From assembly GCA_021817145.1 (NCBI GenBank), contig JAKAVV010000020.1, forward strand, positions 1 to 46,778: a stretch of DNA of 46,778 bases, given 5' to 3'. The translations under genes and the position numbers were made by a program. The stretch is from a bacterium (GTDB lineage: Bacteria > Vulcanimicrobiota > JABDET01). The notes beneath the pieces were generated by a model, which was not told the origin of the DNA, searched no databases, and was given only the letters and a program-made list of their open reading frames with translations. Below, in pieces: positions 9,297 through 18,348 of the stretch; position 1 is the stretch's first letter, and each line of letters opens with the position of its first letter.

Positions 9297-9800
9297 ATGG
9301 ATGCTTTTGCTCAGAAAATTGAATCCGTGACAGTATCAGCCCAAGAACCAGGTCCTCTTCATTTACATCACGTGATTCAAAGACATGATGCAGAACGAGC
9401 TGACACAGTTGATGATCAACTGGAAGAAAAGGAAGAGATTTTTGACTCCTCAAATGAGCTTTCTCCATTCGTTCTCCCTCCAGTTCAGCCTTTGAATCCT
9501 CTTCCCCGCTCTCTCCCATTAAATAGTTCATTTTTGCCGGATGGGAGGAGTGGGCAGCAGTACATGGCTCAACTTACAGAAGCTGCTGATAGAAAACAGA
9601 AGGAAGAAAGATTTGAAGCTCAGGATGAATATTCCCCTTTCCAGGAACTTAAAAGCCTCTGGGCCGCTGCTTCTGGCGTTCCCAGAAAAAGGGTAGAGGT
9701 AAATTTTGAAAGTCAATTGATTCAATGGGCAGCCAATCAGGATTTGGATGCATCGAAGTTTTTGTTTCTGCTGAATGGGTATTTAAAAAGATCAGTTTAA
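9297..9800 (+). CDS. Unknown acidic, proline-containing protein
   Basis: A 167-residue protein I do not recognise. The first two thirds are acidic and rich in Pro, Gln and Glu and look disordered. The last third is more compact: residues about 115-167 contain EYSPFQELKSLWAAASG and a hydrophobic helix-like end SQLIQWAANQDLDASKFLFL. No signal peptide or membrane helix. It has its own promoter and a purine-rich ribosome-binding site (AGAGGGAGAG), which together with steady codon use makes it likely to be real. It follows the HD-GYP gene on the same strand, but the promoter between them argues for separate control. Confidence 0.65.
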   Translation: MDAFAQKIESVTVSAQEPGPLHLHHVIQRHDAERADTVDDQLEEKEEIFDSSNELSPFVLPPVQPLNPLPRSLPLNSSFLPDGRSGQQYMAQLTEAADRKQKEERFEAQDEYSPFQELKSLWAAASGVPRKRVEVNFESQLIQWAANQDLDASKFLFLLNGYLKRSV

Positions 9801-9831
9801 CGATTAAAGTATGATTTAAATTACGATTTGG

Positions 9832-10131
9832 TTATGACTGCTGCTGCCAGGCTTTTTTCAACATGTCCATGATTTCTGTTTTTCCCCAGATAGAAGCGTA
9901 CATGAGAGATGTATAACCATCTTTATTTCGGATACGGGCATCTGCTTGTTTATTCAGTAAAAAACGGACGGCTTCTGGTTGATCATTCCATGTTGCTTCC
10001 ATAAGAGCTGTCCATCCATTTTCATCTTGCATGTTAACATCTATCCCCTTTTCCAAGAACTCTTCCAGGAGCTTTATCTTTCCTTGTGAGGCTGCTTTTA
10101 AAAATGGATGTTTGCCATCATTTTCATTCAT
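9832..10131 (-). CDS. Small ankyrin-repeat protein
   Basis: A 99-residue protein built from about three ankyrin repeats: HPFLKAASQGKIKLLEEFLE, then DENGWTALMEATWNDQPEAV and KDGYTSLMYASIWGKTEIM, with the typical G-x-T-A/S-L-M turns. Such proteins bind other proteins. No signal peptide. The ATG at 10131 is preceded by AAAAGGAGGTG, an excellent ribosome-binding site, and a promoter is visible upstream. It ends facing the unknown gene at 9297-9800, with 31 bases between. The partner is unknown. Confidence 0.85.
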   Translation of the reverse strand: MNENDGKHPFLKAASQGKIKLLEEFLEKGIDVNMQDENGWTALMEATWNDQPEAVRFLLNKQADARIRNKDGYTSLMYASIWGKTEIMDMLKKAWQQQS

Positions 10132-10184
10132 TATGAAACACCTCCTTTTCGTTATTTTTATTCGTCATTCATATAATTGGTTTC

Positions 10185-10213
10185 ATTATACCCATAATTT
10201 GGTAAACAAACAA
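10185..10213 (-). promoter_or_regulatory. Sigma70-like promoter of the ankyrin gene
   Basis: On the minus strand TTGTTT (10213-10208), a 17-base spacer and a consensus TATAAT (10190-10185). This would give a leader of about 47 bases before the ATG at 10131. Confidence 0.6.
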
Positions 10214-10345
10214 TAAATGCAAGAAGTGTATTATTTGCTACTTTTAGACTGTTCACAAAATATTCCTTTTTGTTTAAACTAGGGGAGAAGTAAAATTTCA
10301 TGCTTAAATGATTAAGTGTGGTGAATTGATGAGGGTGATAATATA

Positions 10346-10726
10346 ATGAGAGAGGAGTTGAGGGGGAAAAACACGAATAAGAAAAGCGCTGTTTATGCGA
10401 TCAATCTTGAAACTAGAATGGGCCAAAAAATAAGAGATCTCAGGCAGCAGTATCGTATGACCCAGGAAGGATTAGCGGAAGAATTGGGAGTGCATCCGAG
10501 TTATGTGGGCCAGTTGGAGCGGGGAGAGCGTCAGGCATCCCTTCAGACTCTTCAAAAAATCGCTCATGCCTTCAGCCTCCCCCCTGATGAACTGATTCGA
10601 GAAGAAGAGGAACAGGATAAAGAAGGTTTAAAAAAGAGATGCTTAGCTCTTTTAGATAAATGCAGCCCTTCCCAAATTTATGCCCTCTGCGAGCTTTTAA
10701 CTGCTTTTATTTACAAAAGGGGATAA
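10346..10726 (+). CDS. XRE-family DNA-binding regulator
   Basis: A 126-residue protein with a Cro/CI helix-turn-helix at about residues 27-82: GQKIRDLRQQYRMTQEGLAEELGVHPSYVGQLERGERQASLQTLQKIAHAF is clearly this fold. The rest is a short acidic linker and a C-terminal helical segment that may dimerise. The ATG at 10346 follows GAGGGTG at workable spacing; a later Met at codon 25 would start just before the helix-turn-helix and cannot be excluded. It stands alone upstream of tRNA-Leu, so its targets are unknown; self-regulation is usual in the family. Confidence 0.88.
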   Translation: MREELRGKNTNKKSAVYAINLETRMGQKIRDLRQQYRMTQEGLAEELGVHPSYVGQLERGERQASLQTLQKIAHAFSLPPDELIREEEEQDKEGLKKRCLALLDKCSPSQIYALCELLTAFIYKRG

Positions 10727-10830
10727 GGAAGAGAGTATTTTTCGGCGCGACCAATTGTCCATATTGGGCAGGAGGGTTTTGCTGTGAGAAGGAAGCAGAT
10801 GGCTGTGGAAGAAACTTCGTATTGAACTCC

Positions 10831-10917
10831 GGGGGAGTGGCGGAATTGGCAGACGCGCCAGACTTAGGATCTGGTCCCTGAGAAGGGGTGGAGGTTCAAG
10901 TCCTCTCTTCCCCACCA
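10831..10917 (+). tRNA. tRNA-Leu (anticodon TAG)
   Basis: An 87-base cloverleaf with acceptor arm GGGGGAG pairing CTTCCCC, anticodon stem CCAGA/TCTGG around the loop CTTAGGA (anticodon TAG), a long variable arm as expected for leucine, T-loop GGTTCAAGTCC and an encoded CCA at 10915-10917. Confidence 0.95.
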
Positions 10918-11030
10918 GAAGGTGGTATGGTAAAACGATGATGGATGAGTAAATTGTCATAGGAAAATTGCTGGGTTTAGCCAATAGACTTAAGATAGGT
11001 TTGGAAAGGTTTTAACCTCAGGAGGTTTAC

Positions 11031-12614
11031 TTGGAGAGATTTAAGGTATTAGTGGCGGATCCTCTTCCCGAGGGAAGTGTAAACAAACTCAGAGAAGTGG
11101 CTGATGTAGAAGCTTCCTATAAACTCCCAAAAGAAGAATTGATGGAAAAGATTTCTCATATCAATGCTCTGGTGGTTCGAAGCGAAACCAAAGTGACAAA
11201 AGAGATCCTGGAACCAGCGCGGAAACTTCAAGTGATTGCAAGAGCAGGAGTAGGGGTTGACAATATTGATGTTGAAGCAGCGACCAGAAAAGGGATTGTG
11301 GTCATTAATTCACCTGAAGGAAATACTCTTGCAGCAGCAGAGCATACCATGGCATTAATGCTGAGTCTGTCTCGAAAAATCCCGCAAGCCTATCAATCTC
11401 TTCGTTCAGGGAAATGGGAAAGAAGCCGTTTTGTTGGAACTGAATTGTACGGGAAAACATTGGGAATTATCGGACTTGGGAAGATCGGGAAAGAGGTGGC
11501 TTTCCGCGCCAAGTCTTTCAAAATGAAACTTTTGGGGTATGATCCCTATCTGAAACCAGAGCAGGCAGCTGAAATGGAAGTGAATTTAAGCTCTTTAGAA
11601 GATCTTTTGAAAAAATCGGATTTTGTGACCATTCATGTTCCTCTTGGACCTCAAACCGAGAATCTTTTGAATTCCGGCAATCTTTCTTTGATGAAACCAG
11701 GGAGTTTTCTCATCAACTGCGCAAGAGGGGGAATTATAGACGAAAAAGCTCTGTATGAATCTTTGAAAAATAAACAGATTGCAGGAGCTGCTTTGGATGT
11801 TTTTGCTGCTGAACCTCCTCTTAATTCCCCTCTTCTAGAGCTTGAAAATATTGTTGTTACTCCTCATTTAGGCGCATCCACACAGGAAGCCCAAGAACGG
11901 GTTGCTTTTGACGTGATTGAACAGCTGCTCGAAATTTTTCAAGGGAAACCCGCTCGTTCCCCTGTCAATATTCCTTCTTTGAGTCAGGAGAAACTCTTGA
12001 TGATGAAGCCTTATCTGATACTAATAGAAAAAATGGGCTCTTATCTTTCTCAATTATGCGATTCACCCATGACTGAAATTCAGTTGTCTTATCAGGGGGA
12101 AATTGCTAAAGAACAAACCTCGATTTTGACAACTTCAGCTTTGAAAGGAGCGCTCCAAAAAGAGCTTGGATCATCAGTTAATTTTGTGAACGCTCTTTAT
12201 TTGGCTAAAACCAGAGGGGTAAAAATTCAAGAATCTAAAAGCATGACTTCTGAACATTACACAAATCTTGTTTCTATTCACATGAAAACTTCTGATGGAG
12301 GACATTCTGTTTCTGGTTCGGTTTTTGAAAATAAAGAAGGGATGATTGTAGAAACGGATGGATATTTCCTACACCTGGGAATCTCAGGACATAAATTATT
12401 GACCTGGCATGAAGATAAACCCGGGATTATCGGAAAAGTCGGAACCTGTTTGGGGGGGCATGGGATTAATATTGCGGAAATGCAGGTAGGCAGAAAAGGG
12501 GCTCGAGAGAAAGCGGTTATGATTCTGTCAGTAGATGATCCTGTGCCATTAGAAGTGTTAAAAGAGATTCAATCATTGGAAGGGATTGAGGACGCGAGGA
12601 TTGTTACCCTTTAA
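11031..12614 (+). CDS. serA: D-3-phosphoglycerate dehydrogenase
   Basis: First step of serine synthesis: oxidises 3-phosphoglycerate to 3-phosphohydroxypyruvate with NAD. The 527-residue length fits the long form with a catalytic part, an intervening (ASB) domain and a C-terminal ACT domain. Seen are ARAGVGVDNIDVEAATRKG, SPEGNTLAAAEH, the Rossmann motif GIIGLGKIGKEVA, NCARGGIIDE and the catalytic-histidine region TPHLGAST. The ACT domain spans the last 75 residues (HEDKPGIIGKVGTCLGGHGI, INIAEMQVGR), suggesting feedback by an amino acid. The start is TTG at 11031 with AGGAGG five bases upstream. glgB follows after 3 bases. Confidence 0.96.
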   Translation: MERFKVLVADPLPEGSVNKLREVADVEASYKLPKEELMEKISHINALVVRSETKVTKEILEPARKLQVIARAGVGVDNIDVEAATRKGIVVINSPEGNTLAAAEHTMALMLSLSRKIPQAYQSLRSGKWERSRFVGTELYGKTLGIIGLGKIGKEVAFRAKSFKMKLLGYDPYLKPEQAAEMEVNLSSLEDLLKKSDFVTIHVPLGPQTENLLNSGNLSLMKPGSFLINCARGGIIDEKALYESLKNKQIAGAALDVFAAEPPLNSPLLELENIVVTPHLGASTQEAQERVAFDVIEQLLEIFQGKPARSPVNIPSLSQEKLLMMKPYLILIEKMGSYLSQLCDSPMTEIQLSYQGEIAKEQTSILTTSALKGALQKELGSSVNFVNALYLAKTRGVKIQESKSMTSEHYTNLVSIHMKTSDGGHSVSGSVFENKEGMIVETDGYFLHLGISGHKLLTWHEDKPGIIGKVGTCLGGHGINIAEMQVGRKGAREKAVMILSVDDPVPLEVLKEIQSLEGIEDARIVTL

Positions 12615-12617
12615 TTT

Positions 12618-14534
12618 ATGAAATCTCTGCTCAGCGCTCAGGATTTGCATCTTTTCAATGAAGGAACCCATTATCGGATTTACGACAAACTAGGGGCTCA
12701 TCTCCTTTCTATAGATGGGGTTTCAGGCGCATCTTTTGCGGTATGGGCTCCTAATGCCCGAGAAGTTCATGTCATGGGGGATTTTAACCACTGGGATAGG
12801 AAAGCTCATTCTCTCCAAATTCAAGGAGATTCTGGCATTTGGACAGGATTTATTCCTGGGGTTCACCCAGGAACTCTTTATAAGTATTCTATCATTTCTC
12901 ATTATCATCAGCAGAAGCTGGAGAAAACAGATCCTGTCGGATTTTATCAGGAGGTTCCTCCAAGAACCGCGTCCATTGTTTGGAATCTGGATTATCAATG
13001 GAAAGATGAGGATTGGCTCGAAAAGCGCAGGAAAAGTGATTATCTCCATGCCCCTGTTTCTATTTATGAGGTTCATTTAGGATCCTGGAGAAAAGTCATT
13101 GAAGAAGACCGTAGTTCATTGACTTATCGAGAATTGGCGCATCAATTAGTGGAGTACGTTAAAAAAATGGGGTTTACTCATGTTGAGTTAATGCCTGTTA
13201 TGGAGCATCCTTTTGATGGATCCTGGGGGTATCAGGTTACAGGGTATTTTGCTCCAACCAGCAGATATGGGACCCCTCAAGATTTTATGTATTTTGTTGA
13301 TTATCTGCACCAGAACGGGATTGGAGTGATTCTGGATTGGGTCCCATCCCATTTCCCAACAGATGGACATGGGTTAGGGCTTTTTGATGGAACTCATCTC
13401 TATGAACATGCTGATCCAAAACAGGGTTTCCATCCGGATTGGAAATCTTTCATTTTTAATTACGGCAGAAATGAAGTAAAATCTTTTTTAATGAGCAGCG
13501 CCCTTTTCTGGTTAGACAAGTATCATATTGATGGGTTAAGGGTGGATGCAGTTGCTTCTATGCTGTATCTGGATTATTCTCGAAAAGAAGGGGAATGGAT
13601 TCCAAATGAACATGGGGGAAGAGAAAATATAAATGCGATTCGGTTTTTGCAGAAATTAAATGAAGAAGTTTACCGCTGCTATCCTGGCGCTCAGACCACT
13701 GCAGAAGAATCAACAGCATGGCCCATGGTTTCACAGCCTGTTTATTTGGGTGGATTAGGATTTGGCTTTAAATGGGATATGGGATGGATGCATGACACGC
13801 TTCAGTATATGAAAAAAGACCCTGTTTATCGAAAACACCATCACCATGAAATAACTTTCAGAATGCTGTACGCTTTTCATGAAAATTTTGTTCTCCCTTT
13901 ATCACATGATGAAGTGGTCCATGGGAAAGGATCTTTAATCGGAAAAATGCCAGGAGATGATTGGCAGAAGTTCGCTAATCTCAGGCTTTTATATGGATAT
14001 ATGTTTGGGCAGCCTGGTAAAAAGCTTTTATTTATGGGGGGAGAATTTGGGCAGTGGAAGGAATGGAATCATGCGGAAAGCCTTGACTGGAATTTGCTGG
14101 AATACCCTCTCCATTCAGGACTGCAGAAATGGGTTTCGGATTTAAATCAAATCTATCGCCGTGAATCCGCCCTCTATGAGCTGGACAGCGATCCTTCGGG
14201 GTTTGAATGGGGCGACTGCCAGGATTGGGAACAGAGCATTTTAAGTTTTTTAAGGAAATCAAAGGATGGCAAAAGGTTGACAGCAGTGGTCTGCAATTTT
14301 ACTCCTGTTCCTAGAATTGGATATCGCATTGGAGTTCCATTGAGTGGAATGTGGAAAGAAGTTCTGAACAGTGATGCAGAATGTTATGGAGGGAGCAATT
14401 TGGGGAATGGCGGAGGAGTCATGGCTGAAGAGCTCCCTGCTCACGGGAAGCCATTTTCTCTAACTTTGATTCTGCCCCCTCTTGGTGTTTTGTTTTTCGA
14501 AAAAGTTTCGCGACCAGATTTTTCAATTTGTTAG
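12618..14534 (+). CDS. glgB: 1,4-alpha-glucan branching enzyme
   Basis: Makes alpha-1,6 branches in glycogen. The 638-residue length matches the short form: an N-terminal beta-sandwich ([20 protein letters not shown]), the GH13 barrel and a C-terminal sheet domain. Seen are [34 protein letters not shown], the nucleophile region [15 protein letters not shown], the acid/base AEESTAWP, and the third carboxylate in [15 protein letters not shown], followed by FMGGEFGQ and WNHAESLDW. It starts 3 bases after serA, an unusual pairing that probably reflects shared transcription rather than a shared pathway. No other glycogen genes are in the window. Confidence 0.95.
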   Translation: MKSLLSAQDLHLFNEGTHYRIYDKLGAHLLSIDGVSGASFAVWAPNAREVHVMGDFNHWDRKAHSLQIQGDSGIWTGFIPGVHPGTLYKYSIISHYHQQKLEKTDPVGFYQEVPPRTASIVWNLDYQWKDEDWLEKRRKSDYLHAPVSIYEVHLGSWRKVIEEDRSSLTYRELAHQLVEYVKKMGFTHVELMPVMEHPFDGSWGYQVTGYFAPTSRYGTPQDFMYFVDYLHQNGIGVILDWVPSHFPTDGHGLGLFDGTHLYEHADPKQGFHPDWKSFIFNYGRNEVKSFLMSSALFWLDKYHIDGLRVDAVASMLYLDYSRKEGEWIPNEHGGRENINAIRFLQKLNEEVYRCYPGAQTTAEESTAWPMVSQPVYLGGLGFGFKWDMGWMHDTLQYMKKDPVYRKHHHHEITFRMLYAFHENFVLPLSHDEVVHGKGSLIGKMPGDDWQKFANLRLLYGYMFGQPGKKLLFMGGEFGQWKEWNHAESLDWNLLEYPLHSGLQKWVSDLNQIYRRESALYELDSDPSGFEWGDCQDWEQSILSFLRKSKDGKRLTAVVCNFTPVPRIGYRIGVPLSGMWKEVLNSDAECYGGSNLGNGGGVMAEELPAHGKPFSLTLILPPLGVLFFEKVSRPDFSIC

Positions 14535-14696
14535 AAGGATTTTAAAAATTGCCAGCGAAATTGAACTTTATTATTAAAGTGACCTGGATTTTGAATAGTA
14601 TGAGTAAATCGCATTTCAAAGTGTCTTCACAACACCTCGACAGATTTTCTCCCAATTTCACAGTCTAAACCGGTCTAAAAGCGAGGTGAATTTAGT

Positions 14697-14912
14697 ATGG
14701 AAGACAAGAAGCGCAGTAAAGGAACCGTAAAATGGTTCAATGATCAAAAAGGATACGGTTTCATCAAGACAGCCGAAGGACAGGATGTTTTCGTTCATCA
14801 CAGCGCTATTGCAGAAGAGGGTTTTAAGTCTCTTTCTGAAGGGCAGTCAGTCTCTTTTGAGATTACTCGTGGACCTAAAGGATTTCAAGCTGCAAATGTC
14901 ACAAAAGGTTAG
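14697..14912 (+). CDS. Cold-shock domain protein (CspA family)
   Basis: A 71-residue single-stranded nucleic-acid-binding protein with both RNA-binding motifs, [15 protein letters not shown] (residues 9-23) and DVFVHHSAI (30-38). The family melts secondary structure in mRNA. The ATG at 14697 has GAGGTG eight bases before it. The 162-base stretch between glgB and this start is long for the region, matching the long regulatory leaders typical of cold-shock genes, though I cannot show temperature control from sequence. Confidence 0.95.
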   Translation: MEDKKRSKGTVKWFNDQKGYGFIKTAEGQDVFVHHSAIAEEGFKSLSEGQSVSFEITRGPKGFQAANVTKG

Positions 14913-14947
14913 TACAACGCCAAAGGCGCTGCGCTTTACCTTTAAAT

Positions 14948-15055
14948 AAGAAATGACATCCGTATCATTTCTTGTTTGGAGAGGAAGGCGGACATTCTGC
15001 CCGCTAATCCAAACCCAAATAATAAGGGACCCGGTTTTACACCGGGTTCTTTTTT
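14948..15055 (+). other. Structured intergenic stretch after the cold-shock gene
   Basis: Three inverted repeats follow one another: 14948-14956 with 14965-14973 (AAGAAATGA/TCATTTCTT); 14975-14980 with 15008-15013 (TTTGGA/TCCAAA), enclosing GCGG/CCGC; and a final terminator. This could be a 3' regulatory structure of the cold-shock mRNA, an attenuator for tatD, or a small RNA gene. It resembles no RNA family I know. Confidence 0.4.
15027..15055 (+). terminator. Rho-independent terminator before tatD
   Basis: GC-rich stem ACCCGGT/ACCGGGT (15029-15035 and 15041-15047), extended by weaker pairs, a short TTTAC-type loop, then a run of T at 15050-15055. A classical intrinsic terminator for the cold-shock transcript. 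Confidence 0.85.
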
Positions 15056-15114
15056 GGAGAGCAGCATTAGAAATAAGCGGGATCGCAGCTTAAGCGCAAA
15101 CAGAGGGGAATTCG

Positions 15115-15891
15115 ATGATTGACAGCCATGCTCACTTAGATTCAAAAGAATTCGATCAGGATTTGAATCAGATCCTTGAGCGGTGCCAAGAGAAAAATGT
15201 GAGATTTGTTATTTCATGTGGAACAGATTTGAGTTCCAGCCAAAAAAATTTAGATCTATCAAAGCAGAATCCGATGATTTTTGCGGCCATTGGCGTTCAC
15301 CCTCATGAAACTTATTTGATGGATGAAAACACGATCGAAAAGCTGAAAAAACTTTCAAAAGAGATGAGAGTGATTGCCATTGGAGAAACTGGACTGGATT
15401 ATTATTATAATTTTTCTCTTCCAGAAGTGCAGAGAAAAGCGTTTAGAGTTCATATTCGCCTTGCCCGTGAAAGAGGGCTGCCATTAGTGATTCACTGCCG
15501 AAATTCTGAAGAAGATTTGATAAAAATTTTAAAAGAAGAAAAAGCCTCTGAAGTGGGAGGAGTGATTCACTGTTTTTCAGGGAGAAAAGAAACTGCTTTA
15601 GCCTGCCTTGAATTCGGATTTTATTTAGGGGTCAGTGGAATGATCACTTTTAAGAATACAAAAGATTTATCGGCTCTTTTCTCTGAACTCCCAATGGAAA
15701 GACTGTTGGTGGAAACAGATTCTCCTTATCTGGCTCCCCATCCTTACCGAGGGAAGAGAAATGAACCAAGTTATGTCGTTCATACTGCTCTTAAACTGGC
15801 AGAATTGAAAAATCTTACTTTGGAGAAAGTGGAGAATCAAACAACGGAAAATGTGGAGAACCTTTTTCAGCTCAACAAAGTTAATAAATAA
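15115..15891 (+). CDS. tatD: TatD-family metal-dependent deoxyribonuclease
   Basis: A 258-residue TIM-barrel hydrolase with the metal ligands of the TatD family: MIDSHAHLDS at the start, IGVHPHE near residue 63, GETGLDYY with the catalytic Glu, VIHCRN, VIHCFSG and ETDSPYLAP near residues 202-210. Family members act as 3'-5' DNA exonucleases in DNA repair or turnover. The start ATG at 15115 has GAGGGG before it and begins exactly at the conserved motif. It is preceded by a terminator, so it is probably transcribed from its own promoter or by read-through. Confidence 0.93.
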   Translation: MIDSHAHLDSKEFDQDLNQILERCQEKNVRFVISCGTDLSSSQKNLDLSKQNPMIFAAIGVHPHETYLMDENTIEKLKKLSKEMRVIAIGETGLDYYYNFSLPEVQRKAFRVHIRLARERGLPLVIHCRNSEEDLIKILKEEKASEVGGVIHCFSGRKETALACLEFGFYLGVSGMITFKNTKDLSALFSELPMERLLVETDSPYLAPHPYRGKRNEPSYVVHTALKLAELKNLTLEKVENQTTENVENLFQLNKVNK

Positions 15892-15905
15892 ATCATCTGT
15901 GGCTG

Positions 15906-16688
15906 TTATGCCACAATACATTCTCCGCCATCCACTCCAATGACATTTCCTGTCATCCAGGCGGTTTCAGGGCTTGAGAAAGCCGCAATTGCTTTTGCCA
16001 CATCTTCTGGGGTGGTTAATCGTCCGTGAGGGTTTCGAATTTTAGCGTGCCCAACCAGGTTTTCATTTCCCGGAATCTTTCGAAGCGCAGGAGTGTCTGT
16101 CACACCGGCTCTAATAGCATTAATCGTGATTTTTAGAGGAGCTAACTCATAAGCCAGCTGTCGCACATGAGATTCCAGCGCTGCTTTTGCAGCAGAAACA
16201 GCTCCATAAGAAGGGATGATATGGGTTCCTCCTTCGCTGGTCATTGCGAAAATTCTCCCCCCTTCTCTCATTAAACCATATCTTATTAAATCTTGCGTCC
16301 AGTAAACGAGAGAATGAGCCATGACATCCAGTGTCATCTCCAGTTGAGATTTTGTAATTCCTTCTTCGTGAGAATTAGCGGGAATAAACGATTTTAAGGT
16401 GCCAAAAGCAAGGGAATGAAGCACAATTTTGATATTTGCTTTCTCTTGAGCCAGTTTTTCTAAGACTTCTTTTCTTTTTTCTTCGTCCGCTGCATTCATG
16501 TTGAAAAATAAAGCTGTTGTTCCATTTAGTTTGATTTTGCTGATGATCTCTTCCACGTGCGGGAGTGTGGTTTTTCGATCCAAATGAACTCCTGCTATGC
16601 TAAACCCATGGCTGCTTAACTCCAGAGCTGTTGATTCTCCAAATCCGCTGGAAGCTCCTAAAATTAATCCCCATTTAGTTTCATTCAT
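15906..16688 (-). CDS. Short-chain dehydrogenase, enoyl-ACP reductase-like (FabI/FabL type)
   Basis: A 260-residue Rossmann-fold oxidoreductase. The nucleotide-binding loop is GASSGFGESTA (residues 11-21). The middle segment VLHSLAFGTLKSF resembles the HS-I/L-A-F segment of enoyl-ACP reductases, and the catalytic pair is Y-x6-K in SYGAVSAAKAALES, the spacing of FabI/FabL rather than the Y-x3-K of ordinary short-chain dehydrogenases. It ends WMTGNVIGVDGGECIVA. A role in the reduction step of fatty-acid elongation is therefore likely but not certain. No clear ribosome-binding site is seen. It faces tatD, with 14 bases between their ends. Confidence 0.8.
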   Translation of the reverse strand: MNETKWGLILGASSGFGESTALELSSHGFSIAGVHLDRKTTLPHVEEIISKIKLNGTTALFFNMNAADEEKRKEVLEKLAQEKANIKIVLHSLAFGTLKSFIPANSHEEGITKSQLEMTLDVMAHSLVYWTQDLIRYGLMREGGRIFAMTSEGGTHIIPSYGAVSAAKAALESHVRQLAYELAPLKITINAIRAGVTDTPALRKIPGNENLVGHAKIRNPHGRLTTPEDVAKAIAAFSSPETAWMTGNVIGVDGGECIVA

Positions 16689-16724
16689 GGAAACAGAGAT
16701 TCAACTACTTTTTTCTTTTTCCTT

Positions 16725-16758
16725 GTTGACAGGAATTTAAGTTGACAGGAATTTAAGT
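16725..16758. repeat. Perfect 16-bp tandem duplication
   Basis: GTTGACAGGAATTTAA occurs twice head to tail (16725-16740 and 16741-16756, with two further matching bases). It lies between the Met/Gly-rich gene and the reductase gene, upstream of the latter. Likely a small slippage duplication. Confidence 0.9.
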
Positions 16759-16793
16759 GGCAATGGCCAGAATGAAGGCTCCTGCTGGACTTT

Positions 16794-18248
16794 TTAAATC
16801 ATCATTCCGCCCATAGATAGAGCGCCGAATAGATTCCCTCCTCCTAAAATACCGCCTGCCATTCCTAAATAAGGGAGCCCCATCATGGATTGAGACATCA
16901 TTCCTAAACCATATCCTCCCATCATTCCCATACCTCCACCCATACCTCCCATCATCATTAAAGGAGCCATCATTCCTAAACCTCCCATTCCCATCATTCC
17001 GAAAGGTCCCATCATCATCATGGGAAGAGCTGCCCCTGCAAGCCCAGCCATTCCCATAGTAAGAAAAGGATGCCTTTGAACCCAGCCACCGATTTTTCCT
17101 AGAACTCCAGGCTGCTGCTGTCCTGGCTGCTGTGGCTGTCCAGGCTGCTGTCCAGCCTGCTGCCAGGGAACAAATCCCTGACCACCCATCATCCGACCTC
17201 CTCCCATCATCTGCTGCTGCTGCTGCGCCTGCCATGCTGCGAATTGAGGTGTTCCTGGCAGGTAGGGAGGAAGCATGCCTGCTCTCTGGAATCCTCGGAT
17301 TTGGTCAGCCGAGAGATTATCTGGAGTAGGATAAACAGGTCCTGTCCCATGCGCTGCTGCTCCCCAATTCAATGCCCCAATATAATTTCTCCAAGAATTT
17401 AACTCTTGGGGAGCCATATTTCCCGGTTGAGAGTTTCCCATTCCTGGCTGGAATCCAAAACCATGAGGCTGGAAGCCATTTGCCGTGCCGCCTGTTTCTG
17501 TGGGTCCTCCAGGTGGTGGACCCTTGGGAGGCTCATTTACTGATGCAAAAGGTTTAAATCCTTCTTGTGATGGTCCTTTTGCCTGGGGTGTTTCACCTGG
17601 AATTCCAGCTCCTGATGGATTAGAGGTTTCTTGATTTGCATTCAGGTTGGGCTGTTGAGATTCTGGAGATAAGAAGGGTTTATCATTAGGGTGAGCTGCT
17701 CTCGATTTCGCTGTATAGGGGAAAAGCTCTGTATGCAGATTGGTTCGATTGAAAACCACGTCATTTTTATTTTCATCTTTGAATCGGATAAGTTCTTTGT
17801 CTGTTTCCCCTTTTTGGGCGGGAACCTCTTTTCTACCGATTTTAACGGTAACAGGCCCATCTTTATGATTTTCAACCAGATGATAAGTTTTTCCAGTTTC
17901 CGGATGAACGATCTCATACTCATAGTGTCCATCTTTAAATTGAGTTTTTAAAGAGCCTTGCTGTCCTGACTGAGGATCCGTATTTGTCAACTGATATTTT
18001 ACGTTTGGATCTGTATCTCCAACTTCTCTGTACCAGATATCATGTCCATTGATAGAGTCTTTTTCCCATCGGGCAATATTGGAAGTGTCTGCTTGTTCTT
18101 CTTGTGTTGATTTACCCTGTTTAGCATCTTGAGCAGCTCCTGTTTGGGTTCCAGCCGCTATTTTTTCACTATTAGAAACAAGGGGTCCGGAAGAACCATT
18201 CCTGGGTCCTTGTGGAATAGATGGATTATTAGAAATGCTTAGTCCCAT
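16794..18248 (-). CDS. Unknown Gln/Pro-rich protein with a Met/Gly-rich hydrophobic C-terminus
   Basis: I do not recognise this protein. With the start at the ATG at 18248 it has 484 residues: a polar N-terminus (about 1-65), a compact-looking part (about 65-190, with HDIWYREVGDTDPNVKY and HYEYEIVHPETGKTYHLV), a Pro/Gly-rich linker, a Gln-rich stretch around 345-385, and a final 100 residues of Gly and Met with short hydrophobic runs such as MGMAGLAGAALPMMMMGPF. The tail could insert in membranes or bind metal through Met; both are guesses. No signal peptide. The frame also contains a TTG at 18299, but that base triplet is part of the -35 box of its promoter. No strong ribosome-binding site. 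Confidence 0.75.
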   Translation of the reverse strand: MGLSISNNPSIPQGPRNGSSGPLVSNSEKIAAGTQTGAAQDAKQGKSTQEEQADTSNIARWEKDSINGHDIWYREVGDTDPNVKYQLTNTDPQSGQQGSLKTQFKDGHYEYEIVHPETGKTYHLVENHKDGPVTVKIGRKEVPAQKGETDKELIRFKDENKNDVVFNRTNLHTELFPYTAKSRAAHPNDKPFLSPESQQPNLNANQETSNPSGAGIPGETPQAKGPSQEGFKPFASVNEPPKGPPPGGPTETGGTANGFQPHGFGFQPGMGNSQPGNMAPQELNSWRNYIGALNWGAAAHGTGPVYPTPDNLSADQIRGFQRAGMLPPYLPGTPQFAAWQAQQQQQMMGGGRMMGGQGFVPWQQAGQQPGQPQQPGQQQPGVLGKIGGWVQRHPFLTMGMAGLAGAALPMMMMGPFGMMGMGGLGMMAPLMMMGGMGGGMGMMGGYGLGMMSQSMMGLPYLGMAGGILGGGNLFGALSMGGMMI

Positions 18249-18270
18249 AAGAGTTTTCGCTTTCGCATTT

Positions 18271-18299
18271 ATTGTAGCATTTATCCATGGATCCGTCAA
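18271..18299 (-). promoter_or_regulatory. Strong sigma70-like promoter of the Met/Gly-rich gene
   Basis: On the minus strand TTGACG (18299-18294), a 17-base spacer and TACAAT (18276-18271), close to consensus. Transcription would begin near 18264, only about 16 bases before the ATG at 18248. A perfect 10-base palindrome TTGTTAACAA lies just upstream (18324-18333) and may be an operator. Confidence 0.75.
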
Positions 18300-18348
18300 G
18301 CAACTTGTCGAAATGGTAACATTTTGTTAACAATTTTATTTTCGAGAA

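Noticed and set aside
10660-10881. Open frame running into tRNA-Leu
   Set aside because: It overlaps the end of the regulator gene and the tRNA; no ribosome-binding site, and the product has no coherent composition.
16753-17235. Open frame of 160 codons on the minus strand
   Set aside because: It lies inside the Met/Gly-rich gene in another frame; its Asp/Gly/Arg-rich product is the usual shadow of ATG and CAT-rich repeats.
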